Shown in pieces: positions 1 through 5,873 of a stretch of 7,892 nucleotides of DNA; the stretch's first letter is position 1; each line of letters opens with the position of its first letter. The stretch lies in assembly GCA_937998045.1 (NCBI GenBank), contig CALKVG010000232.1, positions 1 to 7,892 of the forward strand, read 5' to 3'. The position numbers were made by a program, and so were the translations under genes. The notes beneath the pieces are model-generated. The model made no database searches. It saw only the letters and a program-made list of their open reading frames with translations, and was not told the origin of the DNA. The stretch comes from an uncultured Myxococcales bacterium (GTDB taxonomy: Bacteria > Myxococcota_A > Polyangia > Polyangiales > Polyangiaceae).

Positions 1-59
1 GTCTTATTGCGCGCGATCGCCGCGAGGGCCAACCGGACTGCCGAGAGGAACGTCGCCAT
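1..59 (-). CDS. MacB/FtsX-type ABC permease, N-terminal fragment (cut by window edge)
   Basis: Only the first 19 codons and two bases of the next are present. They read MATFLSAVRLALAAIARNK. This matches the well-known start of MacB-type permeases: a short amphipathic stretch ending in an Arg-Asn-Lys motif just before the first membrane helix. The ATG at 59-57 shares its A with the TGA stop of the preceding gene (61-59), a TGATG one-base overlap that suggests translational coupling. In the family this protein forms the membrane channel half of an ABC exporter, driven by a separate ATPase and joined to a periplasmic adaptor. Both partners lie upstream in the same operon, which supports the call more than the short sequence does. 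The rest of the gene, including the periplasmic domain and the last three helices, is outside the window. Confidence 0.72.
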   Translation of the reverse strand, partial: MATFLSAVRLALAAIARNK

Positions 60-577
60 CAGGGTCCCCCCGGGCTCGCCGAGGCTGCCCGCGGCGACAC
101 CATCCGCATGAGGACGTAGCGCGCGAGGGTCGCGACCACGAACGCGGCGAGAACCACGGCGACCACCCCGAGGCCGCCGTGCGAGGAGGCGCCTGCGAGG
201 GCGCCGACGTCACCGGCCGCCGCTCCGCCGGCCTGCGCGGCGGAAGGACCCTGGTGCGGCGCCTTCGAGAGAACCGTCCAACCCCACAGCGGGATCGAAA
301 CGGCGGCGAGCCCGAGCGAGTAGTACGACGACAATCGCGCGCACTCCGGCGCCGCGAGCGGCCGGCCCAGCCGCGCCGCTGCGAGACGTGCGCCGGCGAC
401 CCCCTCCAGGACGACGCTGCACACGGCAGGCACCCAGAGCACCCGGCTGCCGACGAGCGCGTCGAGCGCCACTCCGGCGAGCTGGCCGGCCAGCGTGGCG
501 CCGAACATCGCGATGTACACGACGACGGGGACCCCGGCCAGAGTCAGATGATCGGTGGGGTCAGCCGAGGCTTCCAC
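59..577 (-). CDS. Small four-helix membrane protein, paralogue of the ATPase C-terminal domain
   Basis: A 172-residue hydrophobic protein of unknown function. It shows about four membrane segments: residues ~15-37, ~45-66, ~85-104 and ~137-158. An Ala/Gly-rich linker of about 30 residues separates the third and fourth. The start is a GTG (577-575), one base after the stop of the ABC ATPase gene; an AGG a few bases upstream is the only ribosome-site candidate. Its stop overlaps the ATG of the following permease gene, so it sits inside the transport operon. It aligns by eye with the C-terminal 135 residues of the neighbouring ATPase: both have GAR then RLGxP, a shared YYSL in helix 3, and an RYxL...PR ending after helix 4. 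I infer a tandem duplication and a role as an accessory membrane subunit of the exporter. I do not recognise a named family. Confidence 0.8.
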   Translation of the reverse strand: MEASADPTDHLTLAGVPVVVYIAMFGATLAGQLAGVALDALVGSRVLWVPAVCSVVLEGVAGARLAAARLGRPLAAPECARLSSYYSLGLAAVSIPLWGWTVLSKAPHQGPSAAQAGGAAAGDVGALAGASSHGGLGVVAVVLAAFVVATLARYVLMRMVSPRAASASPGGP

Positions 578-578
578 G

Positions 579-1850
579 TCAGTGCCTGGGGTTCAAGAGC
601 GTGAGGAGCAGGTAGCGGAGCAGCGTGACCATGGCGAGGAGGCCGGTGCACACGAGGAGGGTGCGGGCGGCCGAACCGCCGTAGGCCGCGACGAGCCACT
701 CGCTGTGGCCCGCGGTCACGATCCGCTGCAGCCCCTCGGGGGCGCGCGGGAGAAGCGCGAGGCACGGCCCGGTGACGGCGAGCGAATAATACAGCGCCAT
801 GCGCGCCCGCTGATCGACCGTCGACGGGAACCCGAGCCGGCGGCGGGTCCACCGGGCGCCCATCCACGCCTTCATCAGCTCGCCGGCGAGAGACGCCGCC
901 CAGACGCCCTTCTCGACGGGGAGGTGAAGGACCAGGCCCACGTACGCCGCGGCGATCCCCCGCCCGATGGTTTCGCCCAGGAGCATCATCGGATACGCGC
1001 TGAACGGAACGGGGCCGCCGTGGCCCTTGTCCGACCCGCCAGCGTCGCGACCTTGCGCGGCGGTCCCCGCCGGGCCGCCTGTCTCCGCCGTCGGGAGTCG
1101 CTCGAGCTCCGCCGCCGCGTCGAGCGGAGCGTCCTGCCTCTCGTCGCTGACGATGCACCCGTCGCGCATCGTGACGACGCGCGACGCGCACGCCGCGATG
1201 TCGCGCTCGTGGGTCACCAGGACGATCGTGATGCCGCGCTCGCGGTTCAACCGCTGGAGAAGCGCGAGCACCTCGAGGCTCGTTCGCGTGTCGAGGTTCC
1301 CCGTCGGCTCGTCGGCGAGGAGAAGAGGCGGGTCGGTGACCAGCGCGCGGGCGATCGCGACGCGCTGCTGCTGGCCGCCCGAGAGCTGGTTGGGCTTGTG
1401 GTCCATGCGGTCGCCGAGGCCGACCGCCTGGAGCGCCGCCCGAGCGCGGGCGCGGCGCTGGCGCGCGCCGACCCCACGGTACTGCAGCGGGAGCTCGCAG
1501 TTCTCGAGCGCCGTCGTCCGCGGCAGCAGATTGAACCCCTGGAAGATGAAGCCGATGACCCGGTTCCGCACGATCGCGCGCGAGTCGCTGGCGCGCGCGC
1601 CGACGTCGATCCCGGCGAGGGTGTACGTCCCGCGCGACGGACGGTCGAGGCAGCCGAGGATGTTCATCATCGTCGACTTGCCCGACCCGCTCGTGCCGAC
1701 GATCGCCACGAACTCGCCGTGGGCGATCTCGAGGTCCACGTCGCGCATCGCGTGCACGACCCCGCCCCCCGTGTCGTAGTCCTTCGAAACGTGGCGGAGC
1801 GCGATGAGCGGCTCGCGCCCGGCCTCCGGCAGCGACAACGCGGCGACCAT
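579..1850 (-). CDS. MacB/LolD-type ABC transporter ATPase fused to a C-terminal four-helix membrane domain
   Basis: A 423-residue protein. Residues ~14-240 are a complete ABC ATPase: Walker A GTSGSGKST (52-60), Q-loop Gln104, signature LSGGQ (156-160), Walker B LLLADE (176-181) and H-loop His214. The LADEPTGNLDT stretch is typical of the MacB/LolD/FtsE branch. It should hydrolyse ATP on the inner face of the membrane to drive an exporter. A usual stand-alone ATPase of this branch ends near residue 235-250. Here a linker (~241-287) leads to a membrane domain (~288-423) with about four hydrophobic segments, related to the next gene's product. The ATG at 1850-1848 overlaps the adaptor's TGA (TGATG). 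Two adjacent Met codons (288, 289) open the membrane domain but have no ribosome site before them, so I read one fused polypeptide. The substrate cannot be told from sequence. Confidence 0.93.
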   Translation of the reverse strand: MVAALSLPEAGREPLIALRHVSKDYDTGGGVVHAMRDVDLEIAHGEFVAIVGTSGSGKSTMMNILGCLDRPSRGTYTLAGIDVGARASDSRAIVRNRVIGFIFQGFNLLPRTTALENCELPLQYRGVGARQRRARARAALQAVGLGDRMDHKPNQLSGGQQQRVAIARALVTDPPLLLADEPTGNLDTRTSLEVLALLQRLNRERGITIVLVTHERDIAACASRVVTMRDGCIVSDERQDAPLDAAAELERLPTAETGGPAGTAAQGRDAGGSDKGHGGPVPFSAYPMMLLGETIGRGIAAAYVGLVLHLPVEKGVWAASLAGELMKAWMGARWTRRRLGFPSTVDQRARMALYYSLAVTGPCLALLPRAPEGLQRIVTAGHSEWLVAAYGGSAARTLLVCTGLLAMVTLLRYLLLTLLNPRH

Positions 1851-3163
1851 CAGAAGACCTTGCGCTTCTTCTTGCTGTCCTCGGTCTCGTTCTCGTCGGT
1901 GACCACCTTGGTGCCCACCGTGATGGACGGGTCCGTGATCTCCGTGAACATGCCGTCGGTGATGCCGGTCGAGACGACGCGCACCTCGTCCTTCTCCGCG
2001 CCGGGCTTGTCGCTCGTGATCACCCAGATGCGACCCTTGCCCTTGTCGAGCGGCGGATCGGGCGGTTGCGGGAGCGGCTTGCCGTCCGGGCCGGTCGGAG
2101 GCGACGGCCGGTAGCGCAGCGCCGCGTTGGGCACGCGACGGACGCCGGGGGCCTCGTTGGTGCGAACCGTGATCGTCGAGGTCATCCCCGGGCGGAGCTT
2201 CTCGTCGGGGTTGTCGACGTCGACGACCGCGGGATACGTCACGACGCCCGACACGTTGTTCGGGCTGTAGCGAATCTGCGATACGCGCCCGTGGAAGACC
2301 TCGCCGGGGAAGGCGTCGACCACGCACTCGGCGTCCATCCCCTCCTTGAGCTTGCCGACGTCGGCTTCGTCCACGTCGGCGAGGACGCGCATCTTGCGCA
2401 GGTCCTGGGCGATGACGAAAAGCACCGGGGCCTGGAAGCTCGCGACGACGGTCGCGCCGGGGTCGATGCCGCGCGTGACGACGACGCCGTCCACCGGCGA
2501 GTAGATCTTCGTGTATCCGAGGTTGGCGGTGGACGCGCTGAGCTGGGCCGACTGCGCGTTGATGGTCGCCTGCTGGCTCTCGACGTTGGCGCTCGCGGCG
2601 TCGAACTGGGCGCGGAACGACTGGTAGTTGCCGCGCGCCGTGTCGAGATCCGATCGGCTCGCGAGGTTGCTTTCGAAGAGCCGCTGCGTTCGGTCGAAGC
2701 CGATGCGCGCGGTCTCGAGCTGCGCGTTCGTGCTGGCCATCGCGGCCTTCGCCTGCGCGAGCTGCGCCCGCTGCGCGGCCAGGTTCGCCGCCTGGGCGCT
2801 CACCTGGGTGCCGTAGATGAGCGGGTCGATCTCGGCGAGGACCTCGCCCTTCTTCACGACGGAGTTGAAGTCGACGAGGACCTGCGTCACCCGCCCGTTG
2901 ACCTGCGCGCCGACGTTGACCTGGAGCAGAGGCTGGACCGTCCCGGTTGCCTGGACCTTCTCGAAGACGTCCCCGACGGCGACCTGCGCCGTGAGAAACT
3001 TTGCCTGGGGGGGCGGCCGATGCCGCGCACTCCACACCACGCCCGCGGCGATCACGAGCACCAGCCCGCCCGCGACGGCCAGACGCCGCAGCCAGCGTCG
3101 GCCGCCCTCCTCCGCGGCGAGGGCCTTCTTGAGCTCTTCCGTGACTGCGGTCGATTGGGTCAT
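1850..3163 (-). CDS. MacA/HlyD-family periplasmic adaptor (membrane fusion protein)
   Basis: A 437-residue adaptor expected to link an inner-membrane ABC exporter to an outer-membrane channel. A short charged cytoplasmic N-terminus is followed by one membrane helix (~28-44). Next come the first lipoyl half with GTVQP and an NGRV motif (~72-114), a long Ala/Gln-rich alpha-hairpin (~118-210), the second lipoyl half with SPVDGVV (~220-245), a beta-barrel, and a membrane-proximal domain. Length is slightly above that of typical MacA. The extra residues are a Pro-rich insertion (~345-372, with PSPPTGPDG and PQPPDPP) and a charged C-terminal tail ending KKKRKVF. It is the first gene of the minus-strand operon. 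The ATG at 3163-3161 has no clear Shine-Dalgarno sequence before it, so the exact start is less certain than the identity. Whether the substrate is a drug, peptide or lipid is unknown. Confidence 0.93.
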   Translation of the reverse strand: MTQSTAVTEELKKALAAEEGGRRWLRRLAVAGGLVLVIAAGVVWSARHRPPPQAKFLTAQVAVGDVFEKVQATGTVQPLLQVNVGAQVNGRVTQVLVDFNSVVKKGEVLAEIDPLIYGTQVSAQAANLAAQRAQLAQAKAAMASTNAQLETARIGFDRTQRLFESNLASRSDLDTARGNYQSFRAQFDAASANVESQQATINAQSAQLSASTANLGYTKIYSPVDGVVVTRGIDPGATVVASFQAPVLFVIAQDLRKMRVLADVDEADVGKLKEGMDAECVVDAFPGEVFHGRVSQIRYSPNNVSGVVTYPAVVDVDNPDEKLRPGMTSTITVRTNEAPGVRRVPNAALRYRPSPPTGPDGKPLPQPPDPPLDKGKGRIWVITSDKPGAEKDEVRVVSTGITDGMFTEITDPSITVGTKVVTDENETEDSKKKRKVF

Positions 3164-3373
3164 GGCGGGGACTCGGCGGGAAGGTTCTTACCGAAAGCGG
3201 GGATTCGCGGCCATCGAGCGGGCGGTACTCCCGGGTGCGCCGGAACCATAGCTGCGGCCCCGGAGCGGTCCTCCCGTTTCGCCCCGCGTCACCCCCGAAT
3301 TTCGATGCACCAACCCCGGAGCACGATGCGCACCGATCTTGTTCCCGGCGACCCCAAGGAAATGCCACGCGTT

Positions 3374-3403
3374 TTGTCAAAGCGGGCGTGCTCACTCTAT
3401 CCT
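3374..3403 (+). promoter_or_regulatory. Candidate housekeeping (sigma-70-like) promoter of the sigma-factor operon
   Basis: TTGTCA (3374-3379, five of six matches to the -35 consensus) lies 18 bases before TATCCT (3398-3403, four of six for the -10, including the key A2 and T6). Transcription would begin near 3410 and give a leader of about 210 bases that includes all the tandem repeats. It is the best-matching hexamer pair I could find by eye in an otherwise GC-rich intergenic region. If it is correct, in-frame starts upstream such as GTG 3388 cannot be used, which favours ATG 3619 for the sigma factor. Confidence 0.4.
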
Positions 3404-3451
3404 GGTACGGGCCGAGCCCATCGTCCGCTCCGGCAGCGCCGGCCGTACCGG

Positions 3452-3607
3452 CTTTCGATTCCTGCAACTCCCGTCGGGCCGCCGCCGATGCTCTCGATTC
3501 CGGCCGCTCCCTGCCGGCTGCGGCGGATACTCTCGATTCCGGCCGCTCCCTGCGGGCTGCGGCGGATACTCTCGATTCCGGCCGCTCCCTGCGGGCTGCG
3601 GCCGAGC
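3452..3607 (+). repeat. 39-base tandem repeat, about four copies
   Basis: Copies begin at 3452 (degenerate), 3491, 3530 and 3569, each exactly 39 bases apart. The three right-hand copies are nearly identical, all starting CTCTCGATTCCGGCCGCTCC; the last diverges over its final bases. Copies 3530 and 3569 contain a GCCGC-T-CCC-TGC-GGG-CT-GCGGC arrangement that can fold into a hairpin, the last at 3581-3602, ending 16 bases before the sigma-factor ATG. In copy 3491 one CCC/GGG pair is disturbed (CTGCCGG instead of CTGCGGG). The period is a multiple of three, so frames stay open through it; in the sigma-factor frame it would encode a 13-residue repeat with LDSGRSLRAAADT. I cannot tell whether it acts as RNA, as DNA binding sites, or is a recent slippage product. 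Confidence 0.9.
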
Positions 3608-3618
3608 GCCCCCACCCG

Positions 3619-4221
3619 ATGCCGCCCGTGACAGACCGCGAGCTCGTCGATCGCGCCCGCGGTGGCGACGCGAAGGCGTTCGGGCAGCTGGTGCGGAGGC
3701 ATCAGCAGCGCATCCACCGCCTCGCGATGCACCTGGTCCGGAACCGCGCGGAGGCCGAGGACGTCATGCAGGAAACGTTCATCCGCGCGTACCGGGCGCT
3801 CGCGCGGTTCGATGGGAGGAGCGAGCCCTACACGTGGCTCTATCGAATCGCCATCAACCTCTCGCTGAACGTCCTGCGGTCGCGGAAGGCTCAGCGCACG
3901 ACCACCGATTCGGACGACCCGCGGCTCGACGCCATCGTGAGCGGGAGCGCCGGCGCGCGACACAGCGCGGGCGATCCTCCGGCCGAGGCCGCGCGCCAGC
4001 AGCTTTACCGCGCACTGGCGCGTGGAATCGACGAGCTATCCGAGACGCTGCGGACCACGCTCGTGCTCGTGTGCGTCGACGGCCGGTCGCACGAGGAGGC
4101 GGCGGCCATCCTCGGGGCTCCCGAGGGCACGATTGCGTGGCGCATTCACGAGGCGCGTCGCAAGCTCAAGGAATACATGGAAAAGCGGGGCTTTGGCCCC
4201 GAGGAGACGGGGAGCGAATGA
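3619..4221 (+). CDS. ECF (extracytoplasmic function) RNA polymerase sigma factor
   Basis: A 200-residue RpoE-like sigma factor that would direct RNA polymerase to a small regulon in response to an envelope signal. Region 2 spans ~7-90 and includes EAEDVMQETFIRAYRAL (core binding) and TWLYRIAIN (-10 recognition). A short variable linker follows (~91-126), then region 4 (~127-187) with a helix-turn-helix around EEAAAILGAPEGTIAWRIHEAR (-35 recognition), here split as EEAAAILGAPEGT and IAWRIHEARRKL. There is no region 3, as is normal for ECF factors. I chose ATG 3619 because region 2 begins a few residues later. GTG 3628 is possible, and no ribosome site supports either. The frame stays open upstream through the repeats, so an N-terminally longer form cannot be fully excluded. 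The stop overlaps the next gene's ATG by four bases, the usual sigma/anti-sigma arrangement. Confidence 0.95.
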   Translation: MPPVTDRELVDRARGGDAKAFGQLVRRHQQRIHRLAMHLVRNRAEAEDVMQETFIRAYRALARFDGRSEPYTWLYRIAINLSLNVLRSRKAQRTTTDSDDPRLDAIVSGSAGARHSAGDPPAEAARQQLYRALARGIDELSETLRTTLVLVCVDGRSHEEAAAILGAPEGTIAWRIHEARRKLKEYMEKRGFGPEETGSE

Positions 4222-5615
4222 GCGAGGGCAAGACCCCGCGACGAGCGGCCGCAAGCGAATCGATCGATCGAGCGCTGGCTGGCTGGCCGATGCCCCGGCG
4301 AACGGCGGCCGAGTGGGAGCAGTCTGCCGAGCGAATCGTCGAACGAATCGAGCGGGGCCACGGGAGCGACAACGCGAAGGCGGGGCGGGAGTCGCCGGGG
4401 GACCCGTCGGACGTCTCGGACGAGGCTCTTTTGCGTTCGCCGCTTCCCTCCACCCGAAGGGAGATGCAAAACTCCGCCGCCCCGGAAAGGCGAGCCCCTG
4501 AAGCGCGAGGAACTTCGCCGGCAATGAGCACCGAACCGCGAGAAAAGAGCCGAAGCAGCTTTGCGGACCTAGCAAGGCTCGCTCAAGCAACTCCTCCCGC
4601 TTCGGGGACGGTGAACGCACCGCCGGAGAGAGAGGAAAACTCCGGGGTCATCAACCTGGCCGCGTTGCAGTCTGGCGGCGCCAGCGAGCAGCGTACGTCG
4701 GAAGCGCCGCCCGACGTAGCGCCGGCGGGAGATCCGGGATGGCGCGCGGAGGCTAGCCACGCGGCGCTCGCCGCGGCAGCCATCTCGGACGGAAGCGCGT
4801 CGGAGCGGGGAGCCACCCAACCGGCAGCCCGGGCGTCCGGACGTGGCGCGACCGGGTGGATCGCGGTGGTCGGGGTTGCGGCGGCAGCCGCTGCGGCGGC
4901 CGTGGCCTTCGTCAACCTTCGCCATACGACGCAGTCCAGGCCCGACGCGCCCGTCGCGATGGCGCCGGCGAACGCGCAGAGCCTCGCGAAACCGCAAGGC
5001 GGACCGCTGTCTTCGCCGGCGCAGCTGGCCGCAGCGGCGAACGCCGATCGCGCGATCGATCCCTCGAAGCTCCCGCGCGCGCAGCCGCCGGCCGGGGCGC
5101 GCAACCCCCCCGCCGCGGTCGCCGGAAACGCGCCGGGGCGCGCCAGGGCCCTTGGGGCGCCGCCGCCGGCCGCGCCCAACGCGAGCAGCGAGCGCGCGAC
5201 CGAGCCTGCTCCCCCTGCGCCCGGCGGCGACAAGAGCCTCGAGGCCCTCATGCAAGAGGCCGCGGGAACGCCGGCGACCGCGGCCCCGCAGCCCACGACG
5301 GCGCAAGCGGCGGCTCCCGGGCCCGCGGGAGGCCCCGCGGCGGGCAGCGTGCCCTTGCGTCCATCGCTCGGCGCGATCAACGGCGCCATTGGAACGGCGA
5401 TGCCCGGGGCGCGCGCTTGCATCGACGTCGACGCGCCGGTCTCGCACGCGACCATCACGTTCGACTCCGATGGCACCGTGGGGAACGTCGCCATCACCGG
5501 GTGGGCCGCCGGCAAGCCCGCGGAGGGGTGCATCCGCGCGGCGCTGGGCAAGGCGCGCGTCCCTCCGTTCGCGCAGCCCACGTACACAGTGCCGGCGACG
5601 ATTCGCTCCAATTGA
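4218..5615 (+). CDS. Single-pass membrane protein in anti-sigma position, with AgmX/PglI-like (TonB-like) C-terminal domain
   Basis: A 465-residue protein whose ATG overlaps the sigma-factor stop (ATGA), implying coupled translation. The cytoplasmic part (1-212) is polar, Ser/Pro/Glu-rich and probably disordered. It contains an amphipathic helix near residues 25-50 (WEQSAERIVERIE) and two short hydrophobic motifs, SFADLARLA and SGVINLAAL. One membrane helix spans ~213-236 (Ala-rich). A long Ala/Pro-rich periplasmic linker follows, then a LEALMQEAAG helix. The last ~80 residues form a compact domain with Cys401 and Cys438, a DSDGTVGNVAITG strand-turn, and a final VPPFAQP...V element. That pattern resembles the C-terminal tail of myxobacterial AgmX/PglI proteins. 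No zinc-type HxxxCxxC anti-sigma motif is visible. I infer a role in sensing an envelope signal and holding or releasing the sigma factor; that function is not shown by sequence. Confidence 0.85.
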   Translation: MSEGKTPRRAAASESIDRALAGWPMPRRTAAEWEQSAERIVERIERGHGSDNAKAGRESPGDPSDVSDEALLRSPLPSTRREMQNSAAPERRAPEARGTSPAMSTEPREKSRSSFADLARLAQATPPASGTVNAPPEREENSGVINLAALQSGGASEQRTSEAPPDVAPAGDPGWRAEASHAALAAAAISDGSASERGATQPAARASGRGATGWIAVVGVAAAAAAAAVAFVNLRHTTQSRPDAPVAMAPANAQSLAKPQGGPLSSPAQLAAAANADRAIDPSKLPRAQPPAGARNPPAAVAGNAPGRARALGAPPPAAPNASSERATEPAPPAPGGDKSLEALMQEAAGTPATAAPQPTTAQAAAPGPAGGPAAGSVPLRPSLGAINGAIGTAMPGARACIDVDAPVSHATITFDSDGTVGNVAITGWAAGKPAEGCIRAALGKARVPPFAQPTYTVPATIRSN

Positions 5616-5640
5616 CAAGGAGGGCGAGCCGAGCCATGTT
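5612..5640 (+). promoter_or_regulatory. Candidate promoter for the small basic protein gene
   Basis: A perfect TTGACA (5612-5617) overlaps the stop of the membrane regulator. It is followed after 17 bases by CATGTT (5635-5640), three of six for the -10, keeping A2, T3 and T6. Transcription would start near 5647, leaving about 8 bases before ATG 5655. That would explain why this start has no Shine-Dalgarno sequence. The -10 match is poor, so the -35 could be chance. Confidence 0.3.
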
Positions 5641-5654
5641 GCTGCGCCCCCGCC

Positions 5655-5816
5655 ATGGTCTCCTCCACTCAGCAGTACGAGCGCATTCGCAAGCGCAAGA
5701 TGACGACGAGCGGCAAGCGCAACAAGCGCGAGCGTCGCAAGATCGGCACCCCAGCGTTCCCCGTGCATCCTGAGGGGTACAGCCCCAGCGCGGCCGACGC
5801 CAAGCCCGCGAAGTAG
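5655..5816 (+). CDS. Small, very basic protein of unknown function (53 residues)
   Basis: The protein starts MVSSTQQYERIRKRK and has 14 Lys/Arg against 4 Asp/Glu. The basic block covers residues 10-29. A short neutral segment follows (GTPAFPVHPEGYSP), then an Ala/Lys tail. Codons show the strong G/C third position of the neighbouring genes, and the composition (Tyr, Lys, Gln, few Arg-Pro strings) is unlike the noise in other frames, so I regard it as a real gene. ATG 5655 is the only start: the frame has no other start codon after the regulator's stop at 5615. It lies 39 bases after that stop and 57 before the kinase start. A strong AAGGAGG (5617-5623) is too far upstream to serve it. The charge suggests nucleic-acid or ribosome binding. 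I cannot name a family. Confidence 0.68.
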   Translation: MVSSTQQYERIRKRKMTTSGKRNKRERRKIGTPAFPVHPEGYSPSAADAKPAK

Positions 5817-5836
5817 TGCAAGCCGCCCCGGGCGAC

Positions 5837-5855
5837 TCGCGCGCGCAGCGCGCGA
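5837..5855 (+). repeat. Perfect 8-bp GC inverted repeat between the small gene and the kinase
   Basis: TCGCGCGC and GCGCGCGA flank a GCA loop, giving an 8-bp stem. No T-run follows, so it is not a standard intrinsic terminator. It ends four bases before a TATGAT hexamer, so it could be an operator, a weak attenuator, or simply a product of GC-rich sequence. Confidence 0.45.
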
Positions 5856-5858
5856 CCG

Positions 5859-5864
5859 TATGAT
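5859..5864 (+). promoter_or_regulatory. Candidate -10 element for a leaderless kinase mRNA
   Basis: TATGAT matches the -10 consensus at five of six positions. Transcription about seven bases downstream would start at ~5871-5874, on or next to the kinase GTG at 5874. No good -35 lies 16-18 bases upstream; that stretch is the GC inverted repeat. The absence of any Shine-Dalgarno sequence before the GTG fits a leaderless transcript, but the evidence is only positional. Confidence 0.35.
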
Positions 5865-5873
5865 GCTTGGGCT

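Larger units (their letters stand above)
3164..3618. other. Divergent intergenic region between the efflux operon and the sigma-factor operon
   Basis: 455 bases separate the adaptor start (minus strand) from the chosen sigma-factor ATG (plus strand), so both operons must be driven from here. On the plus strand there is a candidate promoter at 3374-3403 and a 39-base tandem repeat at 3452-3607, described separately. For the minus-strand operon I see only a weak TATGGT (complement of 3245-3250) without a convincing -35 partner. Reading frames stay open across much of the region on both strands, but they give Arg/Pro/Ser-rich low-complexity translations with no recognisable domain. I therefore treat it as non-coding. 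Confidence 0.6.

Noticed and set aside
960..1000. Separate start for the ATPase membrane domain at the double Met (288-289)
   Set aside because: No ribosome-binding sequence precedes it and the frame is continuous with the ATPase, so a fused product is simpler.
1850..1880. KKKRKV at the adaptor C-terminus resembling a viral nuclear localisation signal
   Set aside because: The protein is a bacterial periplasmic adaptor; a run of basic residues in a tail is a simple explanation.
555..2114. A 519-codon open frame on the plus strand
   Set aside because: It is antisense to the ATPase and adaptor genes, which have complete family motifs. The translation is Arg/Ala/Asp-rich and shows no domain.
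3242..3270. ECF-type autoregulatory promoter (GGAAC ... GGTC)
   Set aside because: GGAAC at 3242-3246 and GGTC at 3267-3270 are about 20 bases apart, longer than the usual ECF spacer, and both short words are expected by chance here.
1851..3467. Upstream extension of the ATPase frame by about 540 residues
   Set aside because: The stretch overlaps the adaptor gene in another frame and is Arg/Gly-rich noise; ATG 1850 matches the family start and overlaps the adaptor stop.
3452..3607. CRISPR array
   Set aside because: The copies are head-to-tail without unique spacers; the whole 39-base period is conserved.
3397..3963. A 188-codon minus-strand frame that also reads through the tandem repeat
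   Set aside because: It lies opposite sigma region 2, and stays open mainly because the repeat period is a multiple of three and GC content is high.
5837..5870. Intrinsic transcription terminator after the small gene
   Set aside because: The stem is strong but no T-run follows; the next bases are ACCGTATGATG.
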